Below are positions 47,694 through 59,288 of a DNA stretch of 64,000 nucleotides, piece by piece. The stretch spans positions 36,833,339 through 36,897,338 of the forward strand of contig OZ007582.1 of the NCBI GenBank assembly GCA_963931925.1, written 5' to 3'. The notes beneath the pieces were generated by a model. The model was not told the DNA's origin, did not search any database, and was given only the letters and a program-made list of their open reading frames with translations. How positions within the stretch are numbered: position 1 is the stretch's first letter; each line of letters begins with the position of its first letter. The stretch is from Onchidella celtica. Taxonomy: Eukaryota; Mollusca; Gastropoda; Systellommatophora; Onchidiidae. A program made the translations under genes and the position numbers.

Positions 47694-48344
47694 CATATTA
47701 TTATTATTATTATTCTTATAAAGAAGTAAGGCCTACAATATAATCATGAAAGTCTTTCCAACCACTCAGTCTTCAGTTCTACAAAATATTATATTACGCA
47801 TGAAAAGACGTAAAGGTGTACCTTGGCATATTTTAAACGTTTTGAAATCCACTATATTATTTTTAATACTTTCGTTGATTTTGAGCCATAACTGAGTTGA
47901 ACAGAAGAAAGTGGTCCGACATTTTGAGCCGAGGAAAAAAGACGCATTTTCTTCGAGTAGAATTAAAAAGTATGACAGGAAATTTCTTTCTGCGTCTTAA
48001 TGTTTATATTGGTGATCGAAACTCAACTTTAAAAATCACAACTGAGCCAGTGGGCCAACTAGTATAGATCTGGCATGTAGTCAGACAGATTGTAATGTAC
48101 ATTAAAGTAAAGTCTAGTAATAATAATATTAATAATAATCGCAAATTGCCACACTTTCACTGAGAACTCTCGAGATAACCAGAAAACCTAGGAACATGCT
48201 CTGTTCATCCAAATTCCTTAGAAGTGGAATAGTTTCCGATGAAAAAATGAAACTGTGAGTAAATATTGGCACTCGTTGCATGCTTCAAATACAATGAATG
48301 GCAACGACCTAAGTCCGTGTGTTCAAACTCCACTTTTTTTTGTT
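46754..48344. other. Intergenic stretch, no supported gene
   Basis: Includes (AAT)10 facing (ATT)7 at 47660-47715, which could form a hairpin. No splice-linked coding frames found. Confidence 0.5.
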
Positions 48345-48555
48345 TTAACCCTTTTGTGCCCAGACTTAGTTCCCCTGGCTCAGAAATTCTAAATTCTAAA
48401 AAAACATACCAAAAGATGGTCAAATAAATGATAACAAATCCAGCGATTTATGGTGAACAAAAAGAGTAAATAGGAAAGAGCTCCAAATACATTATCCAGC
48501 TTTAGGCATCAGGTGATAAGTTTAAAAAATTAAACACTGGCTGCTTGAGGGTTAA
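48345..48555. mobile_element. TTAA-type MITE
   Basis: TTAACCCTTTTGTGCCCAG on the left and, inverted, TTAACCCTCAAGCAGCCAG on the right, with TTAA at both edges. Confidence 0.62.
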
Positions 48556-48703
48556 TCTATTCCAAAAAAGTTATCCCTTTTTGACGTTCGTGCCCTACTT
48601 CATTGAAGGCGCCTGGTATTTCCCATCAATGACGTTACTGACGTTTCTGTGTGTCTGATCAGCGACTGGCTACATTCGGGAATCTCCGCTTATTGGCTTA
48701 GTC

Positions 48704-49724
48704 CAATGTTTCTCAAGCTGTGGGCCACGGGTCCTATCGGCAGTGGGTCGCGAAGTGCACGATTTGATGATTTTCTGATTCTCAAATGCACTTACTTCGA
48801 CGACGAAGCTAGTTGGGCCTTGTACCCAAATTACAATTTTTTAATTTTTTTTGTGTGCACAACTACAGCTGACGTCCACGTAACTTTAGTGCAGCCATTT
48901 TTATGCAATTTTTTTTTCTGGTAGCCAATATACTCATGCATTTTGTTGTTGTTGTTTTTCGTACAAATGTAGTTAACGTCCACAAAAGTTGTACAACCAC
49001 TTTGCCAACGAAAAGTTGTTCTGATCAGCGAGCCAGGCCAAGCTAACCCTAGCCCTAACTCCTCCACTTTCCCAAACAAAGCCCAATTATAAACGTTGCT
49101 TTTAAGAATATTAGCTAAGTCCTAAATTTGTTAACATACCATTGTTTGCATTTTATCTGTGTTGGTCCTAATGACACGTAATGCCAATGCACTGTTGACG
49201 CTTTTGGCTGGTTTCATTTGGCGTCACAGAACGTGCGCTCCTACCAAATGTTCAGTTTCATTTCGTAATTCGTCAGGAAGTACTCAGGCCATATGTTTCG
49301 TTTTCTCAAGAGTTTCAATTTATCTTTTTGAATTACAGCCAATCTCTATGAGTGCGCATGCTCAGCTGCCGTGACTAAAAAAAAAAAAATCTTTTCGAGT
49401 GCGCATATTCGGTTGCTGGCTGGAGAACAAAGCATGACGAGTGCGCATGTTCAGCTGTCGTGCCAAGTAACAAATCTTTGTGAGTGGGCATATGCTCAGC
49501 GGCCGTGCCAGAGAACGAATCTGTGCGAGTGCGCAGGCTCAGCTGCCGTGCACGGGCGTGGTGGTGGTGGTGGTGGGGAGATGTCATGTAAAACACCACT
49601 GTCCCTATCACTGCTTGTCATGATAAAAGTGAAACATACCAACACCGCTGACAAAAGGGATGGGCCACCGTTTTATGCCGACACTTTTATGTGTGTCTCA
49701 CAAACAGAAGTTTGAGAATCACTG
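48704..49724. mobile_element. Longer hAT-like element with internal repeats
   Basis: Left CAATGTTTCTCAAGC and inverted right CAGTGATTCTCAAAC, resembling ends of the CAGTGNTTCTCAA hAT type. The flanking 8-mers GCTTAGTC and GCTCAGAA agree only partly. The interior (49346-49555) has five spaced copies of GAGTGCGCATGCTCAGCTGC-like sequence. About 1 kb, no transposase visible. Confidence 0.55.
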
Positions 49725-49938
49725 GCTCAGAACACCAGCCATTATACCACTCACTCTAGGCAAACAGCAAACTAAAGCCAAAAGTAAACTGACCGGCCAT
49801 TCCATCTACACTAACGCCGATTTTCCAAGATGGGCTTCCTCGTCTTGTTTTCTGAAGGAGATTTGCTATTTGGAACCCGACACGTGCAAACATACCCCGC
49901 CTCGCCCGCCCCCCCCCCCCTTTTCAGCACACACATAT

Positions 49939-49970
<32 letters not shown>

Positions 49971-51829
49971 CCCATGTACGGAGACAAGACATATACGGGG
50001 GAAACAGACGCTTGGAAACTTCAGATGCCTGAAAACTCAAGACGAGGTACGATTTGTACCTCTCTGCCTGATACCTTGTTGAGATCCGTTAGTGAGGTCA
50101 GAGTCGACCCGTTTTTCCAACTCCCTCGCTTAACTTCCTTTCCGAGTGTCTACCCACCATCCCCAGTATTTCCTGTTACCTTACGCTTTCGCGTCCTATG
50201 GCCTAATCATCAAAATGATTTTTCCTCTCGTGCATATTCCTCTATCTAGATCTGTATCTCGGCCATAAAGGGTTAAAGTTTCAAAACAGACAGCCTATTT
50301 TGAAACTTTAACTCTTTAAAGCTCAGACTCAGATTCCCGTAGCAAAAAAAAACAAAAACAAACCCAAAACCCTGGAATCTTGCAAATGTATACGGTCATG
50401 TAGATCTAAGTAAATCATAGCTCCAAGACACCGTGACAGACATAGCTATAATAAGAATGTTGATCTCAGTCACTATGCACGTAAAGGCAGTTTAGGCCTG
50501 AATTTAAAAAAACAAAAAACCTACACAAAACAAAGAAAGACTTCATTCAGCGCGCTACCAGATTTAAAAACGATATTCATAATCAGTCCAGCAAGCCCGA
50601 CCAATAGAACAGAAATAATGGCTAGTAAAAGAAAGTTTACAGCACGGGTTCCCAACATGGGGTAAACTAACCCCTTCCATACGCCACCTCCACTTCCTGC
50701 TACATTCTGCCTACCCAGAGGGTAAATTTGTTTATTCTGAATTTGCATATGTTTATTTATTTATCTATTTATTTATTTATGGAATATTGAAATTAAAATG
50801 AATAGATTAAAATTTATCCCTATCACCCCCCCCCCCCCATATCACCAATAAATTTTTTAAAAATTAATTATTAAATAAACTAGTACATGCACCCGTTCTC
50901 CGAACGGTCAGTGGCAAACAAAACAAAAGAGATTGAGAGACTGCAAAGACACGTTAGACAAATGCTGAGTTTTTTAATCTATTAGCTTACCGGACAATCA
51001 TGGTCGCAAAACTTCAGGGGGAAGGTCTTCCCCCCGTCCGCGCCACTTACCAAAAAGTAAACAAACATAATTAATATGATGATGACCTCCCCTAACCCGC
51101 GCTTTCGTTCTTTCTTTCTTCTTTCTTTGACCCATACAAATACTAAACCCAACCATTTGATAAGCCCGCTCAAAAGTCCCCTCTTTAGTGTGTTTTCTTG
51201 AGTGGCGCGGACAGGCGGAGGACCTCCCCTTCATTGCCTGTGTAACATTGTCAGCATCAAGCTGAGCACGTCTCGTTTACTTTCAAGCAGGCCACGCTCA
51301 AAGGAAATGGCATAATTATTCCATACTGTGTATCGGTTTTGCTCGCGCCCAGTAAAGAGGTTGAGGAATCGCTATCCATAACAATTATATAAACATACAT
51401 TACGGCATCCATGCAGCTCGATAGGATAAAAAACATTAGGCCTAGGCCTAGATATACCAAAATTGAACTGCTTAGACGTCATGCAGAAGTTTGCGCAAAA
51501 TGACAGCCTTCGATACTGAGTATCGACTGCTACACCGATACGCAACACTCTAACAATCATAAAAACTACGCCAGGAATTTAGTCCGGGTTTAAACGCTAA
51601 GGCGTTTCACAGTTTTCAAAAAAATATAAGACGTGGTCAAACGCAAAAACTAAGCCAGCCATGCAACTCGGCAGTATCAAAAACGGTAGTATGCAAACTT
51701 TCAAGTGTCTAGCTTGAATGGCCATGAAATGCATAGGCGTCACAGACAGTTTACCCCCTGCTCTCATTATTATAAGAGATATAAATATATATTCAAATAT
51801 TTACAATACTTTAGGATAGAAGTTGTGAG
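49725..51829. other. Intergenic stretch, no supported gene
   Basis: (AC)n near 49940-49970 and C-rich patches. A TTAA-type right end (AAAGGGTTAA) lies at 50267. Open frames of up to 140 codons at 49660-50249 run through the simple sequence and lack splice or family support. Confidence 0.45.
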
Positions 51830-52050
51830 TTGTGAACTGCGCCTAACAGGCTGCGTTACAATTTGCTCTGAGGTAGAGCGAGGTGGAGAGAATGAGAGAG
51901 AGAGAGAGAGAGGGTGAGAGAAAGAAAGAGAGAGTGAGAGAAATGCACATAGAGAGAACAAGACTTTCTGTACCATGTAAAGCGCCCAGAGCGAACTCGT
52001 TTGGATTAGGCGCTATATAAATGATCTCCATTACATGTATTATTATTATT
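51830..52050 (-). repeat. SINE-like family B copy 3
   Basis: On the minus strand: GGAGATCATTTATATAGCGC, CTAATCCAAACGAGTTCGCT, GCGCTTTACATGG, CT-rich run, then GAGCAAATTGTAACGCAGCC. It combines blocks found separately at 19050 and 18246, so it is probably the most complete copy. Confidence 0.7.
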
Positions 52051-52676
52051 ACTATTTATTTATTTATTCATTTATTTATTACTTATTTATATATTTTTAA
52101 CCTTACTTTGAAGTAGGTTGCTTTATGACGATAGAAGTGTAAACTCAAATATTATTGAACAATACAGGGGTGTGGGTAAATTCACACTGGAGAAGTTACG
52201 AGAGTTTAACGGGGCGGAAACTGCTGAGAACCTACGGTTTTACAGTCATAACGAGTCCAGCTATCAAGAGTTTAAATATCCAAAACACTGTGCCAAGAGG
52301 ATAAAAATATCATTTCAATAGAAAATGAATGTGCCATAAATTTCCAAACAGTACTTTCAGCTTTCACATTGGAGAGGGAAAACTTCATCGATCAATTAAA
52401 CTGATTTAATATTATGCCTGTGGGAGTCTGAGCACCCAAGCAATAAAATCCATTAACCAATCAAATCATCAATCAATCAATGATAGATCAGTGTCGTAAA
52501 ATTGCAATAAACAATTTTCTATCACCATGGCAACAGTCAGGTGTTTGTTTTGTAAACGTCATCAAAACAAACAATAATAAATGATACATAACAAGAAAAT
52601 AGTAGAACGTGCCAAAGCTGCGTGTCCTTCATTTGCTTTTCTTATTAATTCTCTGCTTGTATTCGTCCGTCCGTAT

Positions 52677-53232
<556 letters not shown>

Positions 53233-53254
53233 GTCAGTACCGTCCACTCATACC

Positions 53255-53365
53255 CCATTTTTGTGTCCATCCCATGTCTCTTTTCTACATGACCCTGTGG
53301 TTTCCCCGTCCCCCTCCCCCCCCCCCCCCCCATAAAAAATTATCTTTGCCACGCCCTTGGTCATT
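53255..53365 (+). repeat. Repeat pair with 55.98 kb
   Basis: CATGACCCTGTGGTTTCCCC and CATAAAAAATTATCTTTGCC are matched at 55975-56105 (CATGACCCTATGGTTTCCCC; CATAAAAAACTATCTCCGCC). Family unknown. Confidence 0.6.
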
Positions 53366-53710
53366 ATATACATCCATACTCCCTCCCACCTAATTTTGGG
53401 TCCCCCCCCTGAGGGTCCGTCACCACAGACAGCGTAATGCGATAATGTGCCCAGCAAGAGACTGTGTCGCTCCCTTCCCCCGGGGCTTACAAGTGTCTGT
53501 AACACTGCGCTACATAGTCTCTAGGCTTGGCCATACAAAGTACTGGTGGTGTCCAGCATGCAGCCTCAGTGGAATGTAACATGACGCACTTTCTTCTCAG
53601 GCCGGCTATTTCTACTGCATGGCCAAAATACTCACAATAAGACTTTTTTTTTTTTTACATGCCAAATTGGGGCAAATATCCGATAAATTTGTTATGGCCA
53701 ACCAAACGGG

Positions 53711-53920
<210 letters not shown>

Positions 53921-54598
53921 CATGGGGTATATTATTTACAGACAAAGACACAATACGCGATAGAAATATTAAATTGATCAGAAACTTCGTATTGTATGGA
54001 GACAGCAGAAAGAGTTTGCACTACATGTGCAAGATTATCATAGCAGATATTTTGACGTGAAAAAAACAACAATACACACACACAGGAAGAACAAGTTTTA
54101 AGTAACAATTTTTCTCGCCCAGGAGCCCTAACGACTATTCGAATGTAGCTGAAACTTATCCAGAGTCATTACTTCGAACTGACTGTAATCTTTTCGTTGA
54201 TTTTGAACTAATGTAACGCGAAATTAGTTCTGTCTCCACACTCGGAAAAACCGGAGATCTTTCAATATGTAGAAGAGGTAGATCTACAACAAATACAAAC
54301 TTTCACACTTGTTTCAATTGCCCTGAGGCACTTAACAAGCTGTTTCACAGTTCCGATTTATTCTAACTCCTTATCATAATGAGCTTTTTTTTAGGGACCG
54401 TGGTCTGATTACAAAGCCATAGTGTGTGTTCACAGTGTTCTTGTGTGTTCATTGCTCATCTACAGCTTACTGTATAAATACACTGGTGCCTTCCCAACAG
54501 CACATTAAATAAAGCCGTAAACGTCTAACAGTGAATTTCTCAGTTTGGTTCTTGTTTTGTTTTTTTTTCGGTATTTTGTATACTTCTTTAATCCCATT

Positions 54599-55017
54599 TG
54601 GGAAATTTGCCAGTGTGTCATTGCAGCCCAGTTACAACTGGAGCAGGCACGTAGTCACCACAGTCCAGGGCCGGTCGGCGGTTGTTGTTGTTGTTGTTTT
54701 TTTCGAGGGGGGAGGGGGAGGGAGTGGTAGGGATGAAATTCATTTAATTTTGCCCGAGCAGCGGCCTGTTCGGCCTGCCCTTTTCGATTTCCAACAGTCA
54801 AGATATCCTTAACGTGCGCAAACGTGCACCTGGGCCCTCCGAGTTTTTCTTCCCTATCCGAGAAGACTAGGCGCTCGATCCTACCTCCCATAGGATCAGG
54901 GACAGGAAAATATGAGAAAAATCCCAAAATTGCAACATGCCTGCACCGACCGGGATTTGAGCCCGGTACCTTCGGCATGACAGGCGAGCACCCTGCCGCT
55001 AGACCACGGTGTCCCCA
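54599..55017 (-). mobile_element. tRNA-derived SINE, copy 4
   Basis: Minus-strand copy: head GGGGACACCGTGGTCTAGCG with box B GGGCTCAAATCCCGG, shared body, then an A-rich link and 3' part (GCCTGCTCCAGTTGTAACTG). It has the same architecture as copy 3, so these two define a full length of about 420-430 bp. Confidence 0.88.
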
Positions 55018-55974
55018 GTTGTGCGAAAAGAGGAGATGGAACCAACAAGAGCTAAGGTTGCGATAAGCCAGAGAAGCAATTTATGTTTTCCAAAACTTTG
55101 GCTTTAAATGCTAACAAGTTCCCATTCGTACTTGATTTATTTTTAATGTCTTCACCCACATTAGTTTCAATATTTTTGTTTCATTAACAAGCCGCGCTGC
55201 GCAGCTGGCGATGACGGGGTGTTCAATGCATTAGTGCGCAAGGGGAAATGCTGCCGGACTGCAACTGACAAGCGTTCGACATAGCGCAGATTAAAAAAAA
55301 ATTCCCAACCAAGATCTCTTCTTTATTTTTGTTCTGAATTTCTGCCAAATCAATCATGTGTCTGGCGTGAGCATAAGGGCTGATCGCGCATCGAGCCAAG
55401 TCTGTCTTACGACTGTCTTGACTCGGTGTGCGAAGTCTCTCTTTCAGACAGCTGACTCAAAACAGTTTTCATGCGATCTAACACATCAGACAGCCCGTGT
55501 TTCAGTCTGGCCGGTGCGTGAAGTCCCTGTCTAACTCCATATTACGAAAGACTTGACTATGGCGCCAGCCTTCAGGGAAAGAGCCAGAACAAAAAAAGGA
55601 AGACCGACATGAAGGCAGCCCATTAAGGAGCCCTTTTGAGGGCAAGGGAAGAACTACAGAAACATTGAGACAAACAACAACAAACAAACAAAACTAACGG
55701 AAAGAGTACGGTGTAAATGCCAAGGGCAGCGACCCTCCCTAAATAAAGATCTACAACATATTTACAAAAAACAGAAAAATATGTAGGGTCACAGCAAGGA
55801 CTGAAGCAAAGTCAAAATACGGCAGAAAGAAAAAAAGGTTGTATGAATCAAAGCCTCGAGTGAGAGCCAGTACAGAAACGATACAACAAAACGCTCTCTC
55901 ATACTCCACATCCCGCATTGAAACAAAGACAGAACAGCCTTGACTCAATGCGAGACCAGCATTGATAAGGCTCG
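55018..55974. other. Intergenic stretch, no supported gene
   Basis: Contains GTGTAAATGCCAAGGGCAGC followed by GACCCTCCCTAAATAAAGATC (55710-55752). Similar short stretches occur at 190-225 and 2358-2395, so this is probably the tail of an unidentified repeat. Confidence 0.4.
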
Positions 55975-57188
55975 ACACAGACGTCCATCCCATAATATTA
56001 TCTCTTTTCTGCATGACCCTATGGTTTCCCCGCCTCGCCCCCGGCCCCAACTCACCCCTCATAAAAAAACTATCTCCGCCGCGCTCTTGGTCGTTATACA
56101 CTATAGATCATGAAATTATTCTTTGCAGATTAGAAGCAACCTATGGGATCTCTGGTATAGCTCTGAAATGGTTCAGGTCCTATCTATGTGACCGAAAACA
56201 AATTGTTGTAACAGATAACATAAAATCAAAAGAATACATACTGCCATATGGTGTTCCACAAGGCTCAGTTTTAGGTCCCACTCTCTTTATTATGTACATT
56301 GGGCCCCTGTCTAATATTTTTAAAGATCATGGTTTTTATTACCATCAGTATGCTGATGATGTCCAACTATATCACCCTGGTACGACTTTAGGTCATGTTG
56401 ACAATGTTATAAAAGATAGTGAAAAGTGTGTTATGGACACAAAAGAATGGATGAACCAAAACAAACTAAAGCTAAATGAAGACAAAACAGAAGTTATGAT
56501 TATTGGAAAGAAAAGACAAATTACTGCAATTAAAAATGTAAAATTAAATCTTGGTGAAAGCACTGTAGCAAACGTGAATAAAGTTAAAAACTTAGGCACA
56601 ATTTTAGAATCAGATCTCAGCATGGAAAATCAAATAAGTTCATTATGTCGATCATTAATGTTTCAATTAAAAAACATCAGCTCTATTCGTCCATTCATAT
56701 CCCAAGAGGCAACTCGAATACTTATCACTTCACTTATGTTTTCAAAGCTTGATTATTGTAACTCTCTGCTCTTTGGAATTCCGAGCAACAAAATAAAACG
56801 CCTTCAGATAATTCAGAATAATGCAGCTAGACTGATTTTTAGAAAATCAAAAAGAGAATCTGCCTCAAGCCTTATTGACCAACTTCACTGGCTTACTGTT
56901 GAAAACAGAATAAAATTTAAAGCTGCAGTTTTGGTTTACAAATGTCTTGAAGGTTCAGCTCCCTCCTATCTTTCGGAACTTTTGAAAAAACACGAGTCTG
57001 ATAGAATTTTAAGATCTACTACAGAAAACAAACTGGTTGTTCCCAGGTGTAAAACATCAAATTACGGAGATAGAGCTTTTAGTTGTTTTGGTCCCTGTGT
57101 GTGGAATTCTTTACCACAAGAGGTTCGAAATTCTGCCTCTCTAAACATATTTAAAAACAGGTTAAAAACATTTCTTTTTAAAAACTGA
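55975..57188 (+). mobile_element. 5'-truncated CR1/L2-like LINE reverse transcriptase
   Basis: From about 56100 an intact frame encodes the second half of a CR1-group reverse transcriptase. Motifs: DHEIILCRL, GVPQGSVLGPTLFIMY, HQYADDVQLY (the catalytic YADD) and LNEDKTEVM. The CR1/L2-type C-terminal region follows: LDYCNSLLFGIP, NNAARLIF, LHWLTVENRIKFK, NYGDRAFSCFGP, WNSLPQEVR. The endonuclease and first RT motifs are missing; the frame starts abruptly after a repeat shared with 53.26 kb (55975-56100). No stop or frameshift in about 360 codons, ending at TAA 57188. A truncated, probably inactive copy. Confidence 0.88.
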
Positions 57189-58037
57189 ATTTTATAACTT
57201 GCTATGGATGTATAAAACTAGTTTGTCTGTGTGTGTGTAAGTTTATTTGAATGTGCTTTTATGATTTTTCTGTCAGGCCAGAGTTTTCTGCTATTGTATG
57301 ACAGTACACAATACAGCCTGCTACTGTCACGCCCACTGTCTTGTGGGTCATCTCGGGAGAGAGGAAGACTAGGGGAAGGTAACCCTGAATACAAATACCA
57401 CACTGCCTTGTGTGTTGCTATGATAGCAAAGGCTATGGGAGTAAACCCAGACAGAAAATCAGGAGTGGAGACCCGAAGGTGGTTGTCAGGGAGAACTGCA
57501 TCAAACTGGCTTCCAGCATCTCCTGCAGCCGGACTAGTTCCAAATGTATTGACCTGGTCTCTCCCTTGGGTTTAACTAGAATGGCAGAGAGAGGGGTGGT
57601 GCCTCTGGGCAAAGCACCATCTCTTAAAAATAGCCCAGGCAAGGCAGCAAAACGAGGAGGCGTTTGCTCGGGCTTGGCAAGCGTCTGTCTCTCCTCTATA
57701 AGCCCACCCATTTCCGATTTGGAGAGGACACTCCAGCCATCCGTTACGGATGGGCACAACACGGGAGGTGGCAGTTACCGGTGATAAGCTCAATCCATTT
57801 GGCGTACGGATGAGCGCCAGGGGTCCCCTCTGTCGGTGGGAGCGGCTTTTCAGCTGCATTGATCAACTACCGCCCGCCGTAACCTGGGCAGCCCCCAGGC
57901 AGTTGGGTGTTGTTCCGCCACGTCAGCCTGCTTCATAAGGTGGTTGGAGCTAGACCAAAAGTCGAAAAGCTGACGTAAAGTGTGCACCTGGCAAAAACAG
58001 AAAAATACTAAAACTTGGTACCTGGAACGTCAGAACA

Positions 58038-59288
58038 ATGCGCCCAGGCTTGCAACAGCAAGATCTCACTGATATTGACTCCATCAGGAAATCCCAAATT
58101 ATTGATCGAGAACTTCAGCTACTAAACATCGACATCGCTGCCCTTCAAGAAACTCGACTTCCCGACTCCGGGTCAGTCAAAGAAGAAAACTACACCTTCT
58201 TCTGGCAGGGCCTTAGCAGCGAACAGCCGAGAATCCACGGCGTGGGCTTCGCCGTAAAAAACTCCCTTATCAATTCGATCGCAACTCCAATTGGAGTGTC
58301 AGAACGCATCATGACACTCAGACTGAACACCCGGTCTGGTTTTACCAACATTATCTGTGTCTATGCCCCAACACTTACCTCCTCTGACGAAACCAAAGAC
58401 ATTTTCTACGAGGCATTGCAGAGGACTCTCCACAACATCCCTCTCACCGAAGGCCTGCTAATTCTGGGTGACTTTAACGCTCGAGTGGGAGCAGATCACT
58501 CCGCATGGCCAAAGTGCATTGGGCACTTCGGCATTGGCAACATCAACGAAAACGGGCAGCGCCTTCTGGAGCTATGCTCCGTAAACTCATTATGTGTTAC
58601 AAACACGTACTTTGACCTTAAGAGATGCCAAAGAACATCATGGCGCCATCCCAGGTCTGGCCATTGGCATCAATTAGATCTTATTCTCTCAAGGAGGAAG
58701 AGTTTGGGCTGTATAAAAATAACTAGTTCCCTCCACAGTGCTGACTGTGACACCGACCATGCACTGGTAGTCAGCAAAATCAAAATTTCGGCCAAGAAAA
58801 TATACAGATCAAAAGCCCCTTCAATCCCTAAGATCAATGTAACAGCAATCAGAGATGAATCAAATAGAAAGTCATTTGAAAAGTTATTTGCTGAAAGCAT
58901 GGATAATGTCACCCAATGTGACTCGGTAGATGAAACATGGAACACTCTCAGTTCAAAAATTCATGACTGTGCCATCAAGTCTTTTGGACAGCATAAAGTT
59001 TCAAACAACGACTGGGTAGCCCAGAACAGCGAAATTCTCCTACCTCTCATTGAGCAAAAGAAATCTGCTTTCAATGAGTATAACAAAAATTGCAATCAGA
59101 GTACAAAAACTTGTTTGAAAAATGCAAAAGCTAAACTTCAGCTGGAGGTAAGACGTTGCGCCAACAAATACTGGACAGACTTGTGTAACAGCATACAAGA
59201 GGCAAATGAAAAGGGAGATATGAAAACCGCCTTTAGTCAGATGAAAGTAGCTCTTGGGCCAATCATCACCAAAAAGCGCCCCACTTAA
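58038..59288 (+). CDS. LINE endonuclease domain (APE-type), frameshifted from RT
   Basis: A 416-codon frame; the same phase is open upstream to about 57950 (ILKLGTWNVRTM), with no earlier ATG. AP-endonuclease signatures: GTWNVRTM, LQETRL (catalytic Glu), VYAPT, LILGDFNARVG (Asp/Asn), HQLDLIL and DTDHALV (Asp/His). All key residues are present. It nicks target DNA for reverse transcription. The frame ends after ITKKRPT at 59288. Removing one A from the A5 run near 59273 would continue directly into the RT frame, so the stop probably reflects a one-base insertion. Confidence 0.85.
   Translation: MRPGLQQQDLTDIDSIRKSQIIDRELQLLNIDIAALQETRLPDSGSVKEENYTFFWQGLSSEQPRIHGVGFAVKNSLINSIATPIGVSERIMTLRLNTRSGFTNIICVYAPTLTSSDETKDIFYEALQRTLHNIPLTEGLLILGDFNARVGADHSAWPKCIGHFGIGNINENGQRLLELCSVNSLCVTNTYFDLKRCQRTSWRHPRSGHWHQLDLILSRRKSLGCIKITSSLHSADCDTDHALVVSKIKISAKKIYRSKAPSIPKINVTAIRDESNRKSFEKLFAESMDNVTQCDSVDETWNTLSSKIHDCAIKSFGQHKVSNNDWVAQNSEILLPLIEQKKSAFNEYNKNCNQSTKTCLKNAKAKLQLEVRRCANKYWTDLCNSIQEANEKGDMKTAFSQMKVALGPIITKKRPT

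Noticed and set aside
49660-50249. Two overlapping 140-residue plus-strand frames
   Set aside because: They run through (AC)n and C-rich simple sequence and lack any family features.
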